A stretch of 64,000 bases of DNA from Metaphire vulgaris (taxonomy: Eukaryota > Annelida > Clitellata > Crassiclitellata > Megascolecidae), in assembly GCA_018105865.1 (NCBI GenBank), contig CM030852.1, positions 13,685,945 through 13,749,944 of the forward strand, given 5' to 3'. The stretch's first letter is position 1. Each line of letters begins with the position of its first letter. The position numbers and the translations under genes were made by a program. Of this stretch, positions 1 through 10,044 are shown piece after piece. Under the pieces are notes generated by a model. The model was not told the origin of the DNA. It made no database searches and worked only from the letters and a program-made list of their open reading frames with translations.

Positions 1-383
1 ATCTTTCTAGTACATATTAATGCGAATGGAAAAACCTAGAACAAGTTGAAACTATCGCATATCTCCTCCACTGCCCAACTGCATCCCCCTACTGCTACAT
101 CCCTCCACCACTACATCCCCCACTGCTACACTTCCCCAACAACTACATCTCCTCAAGCTCGACATATCCCCCACTGCTCCAGGTCACAAATCGCACCCTG
201 GATATACAATGCATAGCACAACCGATGGCGACTTAATTAGATGAAGTAAAATATCAGAGAAGTAAAATAGAACCGCGATTCAAGTAGATGCAATTTATTG
301 CGCTACAGTGTAGATCTCTTTTTCCAAATTCCAAAGCAGTTTCATGTAAAGTTTCGTTACACATTTATGAATGAATTGTCATG
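1..383. other. Non-coding leader region
   Basis: No gene is visible. Positions 60-180 hold a loose degenerate repeat of CCACTGCTACATC-like units. The rest is unremarkable AT-rich sequence. Confidence 0.5.

Positions 384-450
<67 letters not shown>
384..450. repeat. (ATA)n microsatellite
   Basis: About 22 uninterrupted ATA/TAA units. Several other ATA/ATT tracts in this window adjoin LINE 3' ends, but no LINE tail is recognisable next to this one. Confidence 0.95.
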
Positions 451-451
<1 letters not shown>

Positions 452-519
452 GATGCTAATTTGGACAGACTACTATGCTAAAAGTTGCTGAAAAAAATAA
501 TGTTATTCGAGTTATTCAA

Positions 520-1364
520 AGATTTACCAAAGGAAATTAAGGAGACGATATAGAATAGGTCTTGAGCAGAATCGTTAACCACTTCGTCTTCTGGTCGAAG
601 ATATGTTGAAGAGCTTCCAAACAGTCTCCAAGAAATTCGAATGTCGTGATTTGTCTCTTAATTGAGGCACTTTTATACAAAATTCTGATATAAAGACGGA
701 TAATGGCAAACAGTCTTTTCACTTTCATACGATGACTTTTATGTGTTGAAATTTATTGCCTGATATCCTATTGAAGAAAATTTAGGATCGACGCACTGCC
801 ACATAATTTCCGCATTGCTCGTCAGATTTTACAATTTATTTCTCTGTTGTGAAATGATGCGAATGTCACGATTCGTCTCTTGAGGCACTTTAAAACAGAA
901 TTCTAGTTAAGAGGGGCAATGACAAACTGTCCTTTCACTCTGATACGATGACTTTTGCGGATCGAAGTACTGTAAATCATTGCCGGATATAAGCTTATAA
1001 TTAATTTTCTTGTGAAATATTACCAATAAAACTGTGTCGGTATTTCATTAAAGTATACGCAGCTGTGCGATCAATTTCCACATTGTAGCCTACATCGGGT
1101 TTGTATAATAATTATTTTTTGTTGTGAAATATTGCGTATAAAACGATGCAGTTAGTTTGATTGGTCTAGAGTAGGCCTCAAGGCACCACAAAATCGTGGA
1201 AAAGACCAGTTGGTCGCTTAAGAACTACCTGGACCAGAACAATTCGGTCTGACTTGGCTTCGTGTAACGTTGGACTTTTCACTGACTGAAAAACGGTTCA
1301 AAACAGAGATTCTTGGAAATGTTTAGCGAGTAAAGGCCATGCACGCTCCGTCAGTGAGCTAGCC

Positions 1365-1448
<84 letters not shown>

Positions 1449-1645
1449 AGTAGACACAGCTGTGCGAAACAGTGACGCTCGAATATTCGAAATATGATTA
1501 ATTATTTATCAGATTCAATCATATTATTATAGGCGCTGAATAGAATGCGATGAAATGCGGATCGATTTCTTGACTGATTTGCAGCAGCAGCAGCAGCAGT
1601 AATGATCATGAAAGCATTAATAATTGATATTCTTATGGCGAATAC
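520..1645. repeat. Duplicated block, copy A
   Basis: This block is similar in the same orientation to 9480-10035. The closest part is about 530-840 against 9485-9800, at roughly 90 percent by eye. Copy A carries extra sequence: about 845-1130 contains a second diverged copy of the 645-780 stretch, and about 1173-1450 contains the GAT tract. Similarity resumes at GTGCGAAAcAGTGAC and runs through the GCGCTGAAT motif near 1533 to about 1640. A short open frame on the minus strand (728-537) is shared by both copies but shifted by a one-base indel, so it is unlikely to be protein coding. Confidence 0.75.
1365..1446. repeat. (GAT)n microsatellite
   Basis: About 27 perfect GAT units inside the part of copy A that copy B lacks. 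A short (CAG)n tract follows at 1581-1599. Confidence 0.95.
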
Positions 1646-1875
1646 CTTGTGCGATGAACGCCTAGATAATTAATAAATCAGACCGCTCGGTTCAAAATAG
1701 CGACCGAGTGGCGCAGCCACAGTTCCAGAATCGGGGGGGGGAGCACATAGCTATTTTCGGGTGTGAAAATTCGCCGACGAGTTAAAGAAGTTCGTCAAGC
1801 AAATAGTTCTTCGCACGTTCACGTACTCTCTTTGACCATGAATGTGACCTCCTCCCTCTCTCCCTCTCTCCCATT

Positions 1876-2545
1876 AACCTTGACCACCACGAACTGCGGA
1901 TTACGGACTGTGGATTTCACCAAGATTGAGCGCTCGTGAAAAAAGCTGGTGCACTGCGCCAAGCTTTCGGGCAGCGCAATGGAAATATAGATTTTAGGGA
2001 CTGTCCACTAATTACGTCAACAATTTAGAGGGGAGGGGGTTTGAAAAAGTTTGACAGTTGTTGACAGAGGGAGGGAGGGGTCAAGAGAAGTTGACGTCAA
2101 CAATTATTTCACTTTTTACAAATAATCAAAAAATAGGAAATTTCATAGAATTCTACTTATTACAATGGAAAAAAGCATGGCAAAAAATGTCATCATCGCC
2201 ACATTTTGACACTCGATGATGGGCAAAACAGGGAAAAATGGTCATCACCGCAAAAAATAATAACCTTATTATTAGGACCTGTCGTGGATCTTGGAGGGGG
2301 CGGTCAAAAGTTTTTGACGTAATTAAGGGGGTAACTGAAAGTTGACAGTTGTTGGCAAAGGGGAGGGGGTCAAAAGTTGCCCAAAAATTGTTGACATAAT
2401 TAATGGACAGCCCCCTACCTGGATTTACAACCTTGACCACCGCGGACTACGGATTACAGACTATGGATTTCCCCAAATTTAGCGATCGTAAAATAACCTG
2501 GTGCGCTGCGCCAAGCCTTCCGGCAGAGTTATAGAAATATTTTAT
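1876..2545. repeat. Direct duplication of about 110 bp around a MITE
   Basis: Arm 1 (about 1876-1990) and arm 2 (about 2430-2545) align throughout. Both read TTGACCACC..GAAC/GGAC, then GGATTACgGACTgTGGATTTC, then TGGTGC.CTGCGCCAAGC and end at .GAAATAT. The MITE 1997-2415 lies between them, directly after arm 1. A tandem duplication either preceded or carried the insertion. Confidence 0.75.
1997..2415. mobile_element. MITE with about 28-bp inverted termini and TA flanks
   Basis: The left end (1997-2025) starts GGGACTGTCCACTAATTACG and the complement of the right end (2387-2415) starts GGGGGCTGTCCATTAATTAT. About 23 of 27 bases agree. The element is bounded by TA at 1995-1996 and 2416-2417, the target duplication of Tc1/mariner-type elements. 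No transposase is present. Inside, two G-rich stretches share the motif GACAGTTGTTGrCA as a direct repeat. The superfamily assignment is inferred only from the TA duplication. Confidence 0.7.
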
Positions 2546-2587
2546 TACTTACCTACTTACTTAAATTCTTCCCCGCACCACCTCTAG

Positions 2588-2610
2588 GGCAGCGCTGACC
2601 TCCGTTTCAA
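2588..2610. repeat. Single arm of a CAGCGCTGACCTCCG-type repeat
   Basis: The bases GGCAGCGCTGACCTCCGTTT match the inverted arms at 11070-11092 and 11171-11193. The partner arm is not visible nearby. Confidence 0.45.
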
Positions 2611-2896
2611 GCAAGGAATGACGGCCTGTCAGGACACCCCAAGTTTGAGCCAAATGGGTGTCTAACAAATGCTCGAACACCACAAATATTCTACAATTTC
2701 AGCATGTATAAGGATTTGCGCCATATTGCAGTAATAAATCATAAATTAAATCTCTAAAGCATGCAGCCGAGCTCACTGTCTAGTTCGAATATTATTCGGA
2801 ATTTCAACAGTTGGGGCACTGGGGAGTTCGCAACGCTCCCCGAAAGCCCTGGCTCTTTTCTGTGCTCTCCACATCTCCCTCCCCTCAATTCTCCCA

Positions 2897-2976
2897 TCTG
2901 TCTGTCTGTGTGTCTGTGTATCTATGTGTCTGTCTGCCCGTCTGTCTGTCTGACTGACTGTCTGTCTGTCTCTGTC
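2897..2976. repeat. (TCTG)n microsatellite
   Basis: Imperfect TCTG/TGTC units with TGAC interruptions. An open frame crosses it but encodes only the simple repeat. Confidence 0.85.
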
Positions 2977-3089
2977 TCAAACGGTAACGCCACCACGAAG
3001 CGGCACGACGGAGAATGGTATTTACGCAATACCGATTAGGAAATTGTCAACAGGCGGTTCGAGTGATTGTCCACAGAATCAATAAAAAA

Positions 3090-3480
3090 GTATTATTGCA
3101 ACGTTTGGCCACTCAGTGGTCATTTTAAGGTTTAGCAAAATTTTGAAACAATTTTAAACCTAGAGTTTTAAAAAAGCAGAAGATGGAAATTTGCGATTTC
3201 TTCAAATTATACTAATAGTTTTGATAGCATAAACGCTGTAATTATACGTTTTTGAGGAATTTGAAACAACTGAACGATAAAATAATTCTTAAAGGTTTCA
3301 AGCGTTTAATTGAATGGTTATTTTAATGTTTAGTAAATTTTTAACACATTTGAAAACTTAGTTTATTAACCAATAAAAAGTTGGAAAGATGCAATTTCTT
3401 CAAATTATGCTATTAATATTGATCGAATAAATGTTGAATTTATACATTTTCGTGCTAAAATATAATACTCATTTGTTAAT
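3090..3480. repeat. Diverged tandem duplication of about 200 bp
   Basis: The stretch near 3097-3290 (AACGTTTGGCC, then TCATTTTAAgGTTTAGcAAA, then GATTTCTTCAAATTATaCTA) recurs near 3297-3480 (AGCGTTTAATTG, then TTATTTTAAtGTTTAGtAAA, then CAATTTCTTCAAATTATGCT). A third start is suggested near 3498. The copies are clearly old. Confidence 0.6.
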
Positions 3481-3811
3481 GTATACTAGAGAAGAATCAG
3501 TTGAAGCGTTTATGTAAGAGTCATGATTGCCAACAGAGAGAACGAATTTTAAACAATGTTCCGATTAAAAGCCGTGGTCCGTGGTCCAGTAGTTCACATC
3601 GAGCGGTCAGGAGGAATTCGAAATTCTCTTCCTTTTGAGTCTCAGCCTAAATCCACATATATAAAGACAGGATGGCAACTGGTCAAAAAATGTTCTAACA
3701 ACGTTCAAATATTAACGAGAACAAATTATCACAATAAACACTCGGTTATTTTGCAGATTTCGCTACAAATGTTCACAATCTCAAAGTCTTCGGAGTAAAA
3801 GATTTTCTCAC

Positions 3812-4109
3812 CGACAAAGATCTGGTATAGGGAGAACCCGATGGATCCGTTAATGCCTTGATCTGGTAATCCAGATGGAATGATGGTTGATCGAATACGA
3901 TTTCCGCGAACGATGCTTGTAAATTTGATGTCTTGTGCATCGCTGAATGTGTCCTGAATAGGAAAAATATCAAACAACTATTACCAAGCCCGTTTGTTAG
4001 TTGTATTTCTACCAGGATTTCCTTAGACTGCTTTGAACTTACCAGAGACAAATGGACCGCTCTCTCTCCTCTCTCGGTCTCAGTCTCTACCTGCCTGTCT
4101 GTCTGTTTT

Positions 4110-4174
<65 letters not shown>

Positions 4175-5453
4175 TTCTCTCTCTCTCTTTCAGTATTTCT
4201 CTACACTTAAAACTAACGTCGTTAGATTCCAAGTATATATGTGAAATAGCTGGCCTTACACCCTCGGGAATGGAAACTACTGTGTCTCCGTCCCAGACGT
4301 TGATCATCACGAACTGAAAGTGTTGGCTTCCACGGAAGATGACATCAGTGAAGCCGATGGTTCCGAATCCGACACAATTCAAATCGAGTTCGATGAACGG
4401 GTACTCTGGAGCAACTGACGCCGAGAAAGTACCACTCGTACCACCGAGTCTTATGATGCCGAGCGAGGCTGTTTGAATTAGGTCTTTAATAAGGTTGACG
4501 ATGGTACAGTCTTTTAATAAGCTAACTGAAATGTAAAACAAATTAAAACAACAGGATCAATAATTATTGGACATCTTGTTGAGTATTTAGAAAAGTCAGT
4601 GATTGCTAAAATCCGTAATAAAATGTAAACGGAGAATTTGGAAATGCGTAACTGTTGGTTTAATCGTTTCTTACTTCCAGTGCAGGCCTTAAGCTTAATG
4701 TCGTTGAGAGAAACATTGCGTCTGAAATCGACCGGTGACAAGTAGAAGTCCACTTTTTTCACATCATTGGCCCCACTCAGAGAAATCGATTTATCGTTCG
4801 GACCAATTGCCTACGATAATGCAATTTTAGAGGCAACTTTTTAATAAGACAATTGCACAGTTCTGAGTTCGTTAGGTGTCACAACTCAGAAATCTATTTT
4901 GAAATTATGCCTACTTCAGTATAGGCATATTCAGTGGCAAATTATAAGAAAAACAGATACAGACAAAGAATTTTTTGTACCTCACGAAAACCTTTTGATA
5001 TAGTGATAATAAAAAAATTCCGCGTATTTCAGATGAATACCATATCATTTATTTTAATTAGAGTGTATTTTCTTGCATGTCTCATTATTTGAAGATAGGA
5101 TATATCGCTGCATCATAAAATAGCTAAAAAAAGTACATGTCCATAATAGGATTAAATTTTCGAGACAGCGACCTGTGTTGTGATAGTATTTCCATTGTTC
5201 CTAGTGATCACAACACGGAAATAGTCCAAATTGTCGGAGCTTTTAAACGAGATTGAGTCGATGAAGATCAAACTTGAGAGTGGTATTCCGATAATACCGC
5301 CCTGTGGCCAATCGAAGCCGAAATGGGCAATCTGGAAGTTCCAGTTAATACCTTCGCCGGTTGCCCAGAAGTCGTACACAGGTCCCTTGTAATTAGTGTT
5401 GAAGCAAGTATCCCGAAGCAAGTATCCTGAAGTCGAAACTAAATCTCTGAAGA
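3812..5453 (-). CDS. Partial gene of repeated two-exon modules, probably extracellular
   Basis: Four minus-strand exons fit together in frame: 5453-5173, 4810-4675, 4525-4260 and 3953-3812. Acceptors are good (TTTCAG at 5453, CGTAG at 4810, ACATTTCAG at 4525, CTATTCAG at 3953). Donors are GTCGCT, GTAAGA, GTAAGG and GTGAGA. Phases run 1-0, 0-1, 1-0, 0-1, so a long exon (88-93 codons) alternates with a short one (45-47 codons) twice. The long exons share a pattern of I.F....F..V.I.....T and are rich in beta-type residues with few cysteines; a galactose-binding or discoidin-like sandwich is possible but not recognised. Neither a start nor a stop exon is visible, so the gene is partial. If the first donor (GTCGCT, weak) is not used, the first exon ends at a TAA at 5152-5154, with AATAAA on the minus strand at 5053-5048. 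Confidence 0.65.
4085..4190. repeat. (TCTG)n to (CT)n microsatellite
   Basis: CTGT/GTCT units pass into CT dinucleotides, inside the intron between exons 4260-4525 and 3812-3953. Open frames crossing it are artefacts of the repeat. Confidence 0.9.
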
Positions 5454-5516
5454 CTGAAACATGCACAGCTGTATATTATTATAATATTGCACAGAACTCA
5501 CGGAAGTCTACTCTAT

Positions 5517-5640
<124 letters not shown>

Positions 5641-5770
5641 AGAAATACATGCTAAATTCAACCGTGCGTGGCTCTTCTAAAATGGTTAGAATAGATAGAC
5701 CCTGGCTAGCTACAATTGGAATCAGCTTAGTGTACTGATGTAAAAAGAGGCTGCAATATCTATCAACGAT

Positions 5771-5950
5771 ATGCTGTCTTATGTCTTCAACACTGTCTTG
5801 AGTTTAACCGTCTTCGCCCCGAAAGACTGGCTGGAATGGCTGCATTGTGGACTACCTTCTTCCAAGTGTTACGACCTTCTGCTGCTCTTGATGTACCATC
5901 GATTGATACCCTTAGGTATTAGAACTGGTGCTACAGAAGTGCATAATTAT
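5771..5950 (+). mobile_element. LINE 3' end fragment
   Basis: The stretch from about 5884 reads GTACCATCGATTGATACCC, then TTAGAACTGGTGCTACAGAA, then GTGCATAATTATTATT. This matches the tail of the LINE copies on the other strand at 10045-10085 and 12470-12560. The upstream limit is uncertain. Confidence 0.55.
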
Positions 5951-6035
5951 TATTTGTTTAATGTTGCCTGCTCTATTGTGAGTCCTGTCCATTCTTTGAT
6001 GTTATCTGCCCCCTTTTTTCTTGGTCTACCTCGAT
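5950..6035 (-). mobile_element. Non-LTR reverse transcriptase C-terminal remnant
   Basis: The minus strand reads RGRPRKKGADNIKEWTGLT then IEQATLNK and a stop at 5952-5950. This is the typical C-terminal tail of many LINE reverse transcriptases (GRPR....DNI.EW.G). It abuts the plus-strand LINE tail ending at 5950. Only about 28 codons survive. Confidence 0.65.
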
Positions 6036-6568
6036 ATGCAATAATACATAAGCATTCAAGAGAAACGGGGACACTGTTGTTATTGTCTTGATTTGCTAAA
6101 AGTTCCATCATGTTGACAGCAATACGAGAATGAGTGTTAATTGATCCATTAGATGAAGTAGACTATTCTAAAATAGAAATAGTGATCTGCATTAGAACGC
6201 AATAAATTAGAAACGACAAATACTGTAGGCCCTACTTAATTATACAATATTAATTTCTAAGGCCCACAGAATTGTAGACAAATGGAACGAATTAAATGAT
6301 AAGACAGATCAGCTTCTGGTGTGAATGCTTTTAAAAGTATCTTTAGAATGCATACAATGGGACATAAACCTACAATGGATATAGGTCTACAATGGGTTAT
6401 AAGCCTACATTAAATAAGGCATCTTAGATTAGATTAGACATATCTGTGTTAGTTTGATTTATATTATGCAAAAATGTGAAGAATTGAAATTTAGCATGTA
6501 TGCTTTGGCATTGTATGCGGCAAAAAGTGTTTGCTTTTCGTAGAATCAAAAGTAGGCCTAACCATTGC

Positions 6569-6676
<108 letters not shown>

Positions 6677-6975
6677 GTCTAATCAGCGTTGCTTGTGTGC
6701 GTTGAATCGATGAGAAACGCCGTCTCTTTTTGAATCTAGATCCTAAATTTTTCTTGGCATAAAACGGATCAGTGTAAAAATTTCCAAAAAATAATTCTCC
6801 CCAAATCGAATCTGTGACCAGTTCGCGGTGGGTGATACACACGTGACCTTGGATTTGCATGTCAAGGTCAAACCCGTCATAGATAAATAAATATAGCTTA
6901 TAACTTTCTATCCTGTAAAAAAATTATATTAAAATCATCTACTCAATGTATATTTTTTAATCAGTTATAGATCTT

Positions 6976-7423
6976 TCAATTCTGGCCTTGACAGATCTTG
7001 TCGTAGTGTTGAATGCCTTCTTTTGGCTGTAAACCCTCTTGCGTATTAAGCCAGGAGCAACCAGTGGTGATGGGATCGAAGTCAAAGCCTCGACAGGGTT
7101 CTGTTGATCTACAATATGCCTTGCAAGCTTCCAGGCCTCTCACTGAGGTTTCCAATCCTCCAACAATGGCGGAATTGTCACTCAATGTGTATGTGTAGTA
7201 GCAAGATTGCCTTTAAGACATAAACAGTCATTTGCTAAACATGTCTCAACGCTGATATTCGTTTCTATGCCCATAGCCTACCAGACAGTTAGGTGAAATG
7301 ATATAAACAGTCCTACAAATGCGGTATTTTTCACATTTAATTACAGCCAATCAAGGGCTGTCAAATTAACGCGAATGAAAAAACTAACGCCGTCAAAAAT
7401 TATAAAGCTAATTTTCTTTGACC

Positions 7424-7480
<57 letters not shown>

Positions 7481-7864
7481 TATCAAATTTTCAAATAATT
7501 AAAATTGCACCATTGGCTTCGCTGTTGAATGAACACTGTTGCAAAATTGTCATTGATAAAACAGTTAACAACGTTAGACAATTGGCGCTTGAGCGTTTAT
7601 GTTATCATTCAACGATTGTCTATTTACTTTTCGGTTGGCAAAATAAATCAAGACTTTAAATTTATAATAAATTATGCAGTCGCTGTCGTCGTTTTCTTTG
7701 ACTGTTAATAACCTCTTCGGAGGTATATTAATAGAACACCTGTCATCAGAGGGATCGGTCTTAAACGTTTGCGAAGTAGATATACCATCAAATACATTTG
7801 ATCCTTACCCTGCTACATTGGATGTAGAAATTACCAACACTGTCGCCAAACACAGCACCAACAT
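6976..7864 (-). CDS. Small secreted single PAN/apple-domain protein, two exons
   Basis: Exon 1 (7864-7809) starts ATG and encodes MLVLCLATVLVISTSNVA, a signal-peptide-like hydrophobic stretch, ending in phase 2 at donor GTAAGG. Exon 2 (7210-6976) begins after TTAAAG with the one base needed to finish the split Gly codon and runs to TGA at 6978-6976. An in-frame TAA lies 21 bases upstream of the ATG. The product is 96 residues. After the signal peptide it reads GQSCYYTYTLSDNSAIVGG and then one PAN/apple module with six cysteines, including CKAYC, the PCRGFDFDP core, GCSWLN and the final KIC. PAN modules bind proteins or sugars outside the cell, so the product is probably secreted and binds an unknown ligand. 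A weak donor (GTCAAG) in the last codons could link this exon in phase to the exon at 5453, but it would remove the last cysteine, so a complete small gene is preferred. Confidence 0.72.
7425..7479. repeat. (ATA)n microsatellite in the intron of the PAN gene
   Basis: About 18 ATA units between exon 1 and exon 2. Confidence 0.95.
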
Positions 7865-8000
7865 CTTGTTCTTTTCTGACGATTAAAGTGAAGAATTCAA
7901 TCGATCTTCAAAGGCAGACAATTTGGTGAATATCCGCTTAGTGTCTATAGAACATTGACAATTAGTTCATCTTCTTGTGTGTTTTTTGGTCATGCAATAA

Positions 8001-8055
8001 CAGTGGCGGCTCCAGGATTTGGCAAGTGGGGGGCCGTTGGGGTGGCATCCAGCAC
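8001..8055 (-). mobile_element. One end of an hAT MITE
   Basis: CAGTGGCGGCTCCAGGATTT followed by GGCAAGTGGGGGG and TTGGGGTGGCA matches, in opposite orientation, the right end of the complete MITE at 17248-17387. The other terminus is not found, so this is a truncated or solo end. Confidence 0.65.
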
Positions 8056-8385
8056 GGGTGCCATGATGCCATCTTGTTTTGGTGGAATTAGTCTAGCCTT
8101 TAATAAAATCCGCCTATGCTCGCGACTCGCGAGGCCTCCTTGGTTTCTTCCTTTCACCGCTAATATTATACTCCGGCTGGCATTGTAGGGCTATATCTAG
8201 ATATTATTGTGTGGCTTCAGTAAATTACATCTTATGATTTATATTAATTATAATTGTTATTGGTGGCTTGACCGGCAAACAGAATTTGAGAATACAGGTT
8301 GTTAATGCTAAAACTATGAAGTGCTACTAAATATTTTGGGAGGCTCTCGCGGACCTCCGCCATATTCTCCGCGGACCCTCTCCGG

Positions 8386-8413
8386 TCCGCGGACCACAGT
8401 TTGGGAACCGCTG
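8386..8413. mobile_element. Terminus of a second hAT-type element
   Basis: GGTCCGCGGACCACAGTTTG then GGAACCGCTG ends in the inverted form of CAGCGGTTCCCAAACT, a common hAT/Charlie-type terminus. No partner end is seen. Confidence 0.5.
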
Positions 8414-8527
8414 GTCTAAATAGACCTGAATTAATTAGGCCTATTGCATTCAATATGTTTAACTTAAACACATTCTAGAACATTTTCCTATAGGCCTAAG
8501 CCCAAGCCTGAAGGTTTCGCTAAACAT

Positions 8528-8738
8528 CAGGGCCATATTAAGGCGGGGCTGACGAAGCTGTAGCCCCCGGCCCATCATAAAAATAGGCCTACCGATTTTC
8601 GAGATAGCCTTTTTTTGCTTGTCAGCACGATTTGGAAGGAGATAACCTTTTTTGCTTGTCAGAGATTTTCAGTATAGGCGACGGCCTTTTTTCTCAGCCC
8701 CCCCCACCACGGCCCACTCGGACCTTAATCCGAGCCTG
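8528..8738. mobile_element. MITE copy 1 of the composite pair
   Basis: It starts CAGGGCCATATTAAGGCGGG and ends CCTTAATCCGAGCCTG, giving imperfect inverted termini of about 16 bp. The 8 bases to the left are CTAAACAT and the 8 bases to the right (8739-8746) are GGCTCTTC. These do not match each other but match the outer and inner flanks of copy 2. The 8-bp flanks and CAG start indicate the hAT superfamily. Confidence 0.75.
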
Positions 8739-9131
8739 GGCTCTTCCCTCGATCGTCCTACTAGGCATTCCACAAGATATTCGGCAGGGCTTTAATTTAG
8801 TTGATGTCCGTCGTTCTCGTACAGTCATTGGCGTTAGCGTGTAGTATGAAATGGCTGGGAGTGCTCTATTTCGAACCCTGTAGATCGAAATTGAGAATGA
8901 TATAATTGATTATTCTTACACAGTTTAAAGCAATGAAGATTGAACAAGAGGAAAATGTGGATTTTGTCGGAGAATTTCTTCAAATCGATTAGATTTTTAC
9001 ATATCTAGGGCCTATACGCCCTCTATTCAACAGGCGTTCAATTGCCTTCTCTCACACAGCGAATTAATGATAAAACTTGTATTCGATATCTATAAAACCT
9101 GTTATAGGCCTATAATAACAGGCGGCTCTTC
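8739..9131. other. Segment enclosed by two MITE copies
   Basis: This 393-bp stretch begins and ends with the same 8 bases, GGCTCTTC (8739-8746 and 9124-9131), each directly against a MITE end. No coding exon is seen. It contains one TAGGCCTA within the palindrome TTATAGGCCTATAA at 9103-9116. Confidence 0.7.
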
Positions 9132-9375
9132 CAGGGCCATATTAAAGCAGGGACTGACGGGACTGTAGTCCCCCGGCCCACCATGAAAATAGGCCCACCG
9201 ATTTTTGAGATAACCTTTTTTTGCTTGTCAGAACGATTTGGAAGGGTTATAACCTTTCTTTGCTTGTCAGAGATTTTCAGTACAGGCGATGGCCTTTTTT
9301 CTCAGCCCCCCTCCCCTATAGGCGACAGCCTTTTTTTCCAGCCCACCTGCCTACTCGGACCTTAATCCGGCCCTG
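9132..9375. mobile_element. MITE copy 2 of the composite pair
   Basis: It starts CAGGGCCATATTAAAGCAGG and ends CCTTAATCCGGCCCTG. The interior matches copy 1 (TTTTGCTTGTCAG twice, then GCCTTTTTTCTCAGCCCCCC), with a further partial duplication of the CTATAGGCGACAGCC stretch near 9316. The left flank is GGCTCTTC and the right flank TTAAACAT, the latter matching 7 of 8 bases with the left flank of copy 1. Confidence 0.75.
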
Positions 9376-9479
9376 TTAAACATGTAGACCTAGATATGAG
9401 TTATCATAACAATAATGGAGTTACTGTTTTAGGCAGATTTTGATGCTAACATTCTGTGAAAAATAAAAACAATATTCAG

Positions 9480-10035
9480 AGGCTTACCAAAATGAAATTC
9501 AGGAGCCGATATAGAATAGGTCTTGAGCAGAACCGTTGACCACTTTGTCTTCTGGTCGAAGATATGTTGAAGAGCTTCCAAACAGTCTCCAGAAATTCGA
9601 ATGTCGTGATTTGTCTCTTAATTGAGGCACTTTTATACAAAATTCTGTTATAAAGACGGCTAATGGCAAACAGTCTTTTCACCTTCATGAGCTGACTTTC
9701 ACGGGTTGAAATGTATTGCCGGATTTCCTATTGAAGAACATTTAGGATCGACGCACTGCCACATAATTTCCGCATTGTTCGTCGGATTGTACAATTTATT
9801 TCCCTGCTGTTTTAAATAATGCGTCTGAAACTATATGCAGTTAATTTTTTCGTCTAGACCACGCATCTGTGCGAAATAGTGACACGTTCGAATATTCGAA
9901 ATAGCTTCTGCCAGAATCAATCATTACCACAAGCGCTGAATGTTTGAGGCCTACGACAAAATGCAAATTCTTTGTGACAGATTTGCACTTTTGCAGTAGC
10001 AATAACAACATTAATAATACCTGCGTGTTTTTTCT
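9480..10035. repeat. Duplicated block, copy B
   Basis: This is the shorter counterpart of 520-1645. It lacks the two extra stretches found there. Relative to copy A it has exactly six extra bases, GGCCTA, at 9947-9952. Confidence 0.75.
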
Positions 10036-10044
10036 GGCGAATAA

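Noticed and set aside
537..728. 63-codon minus-strand frame shared with 9476-9688
   Set aside because: The two copies differ by a frame-shifting indel, so conservation is of DNA from a duplication and not of a protein.
7674..7886. 70-codon plus-strand frame
   Set aside because: It lies opposite the signal-peptide exon of the PAN gene, which has better start, splice and phase support.
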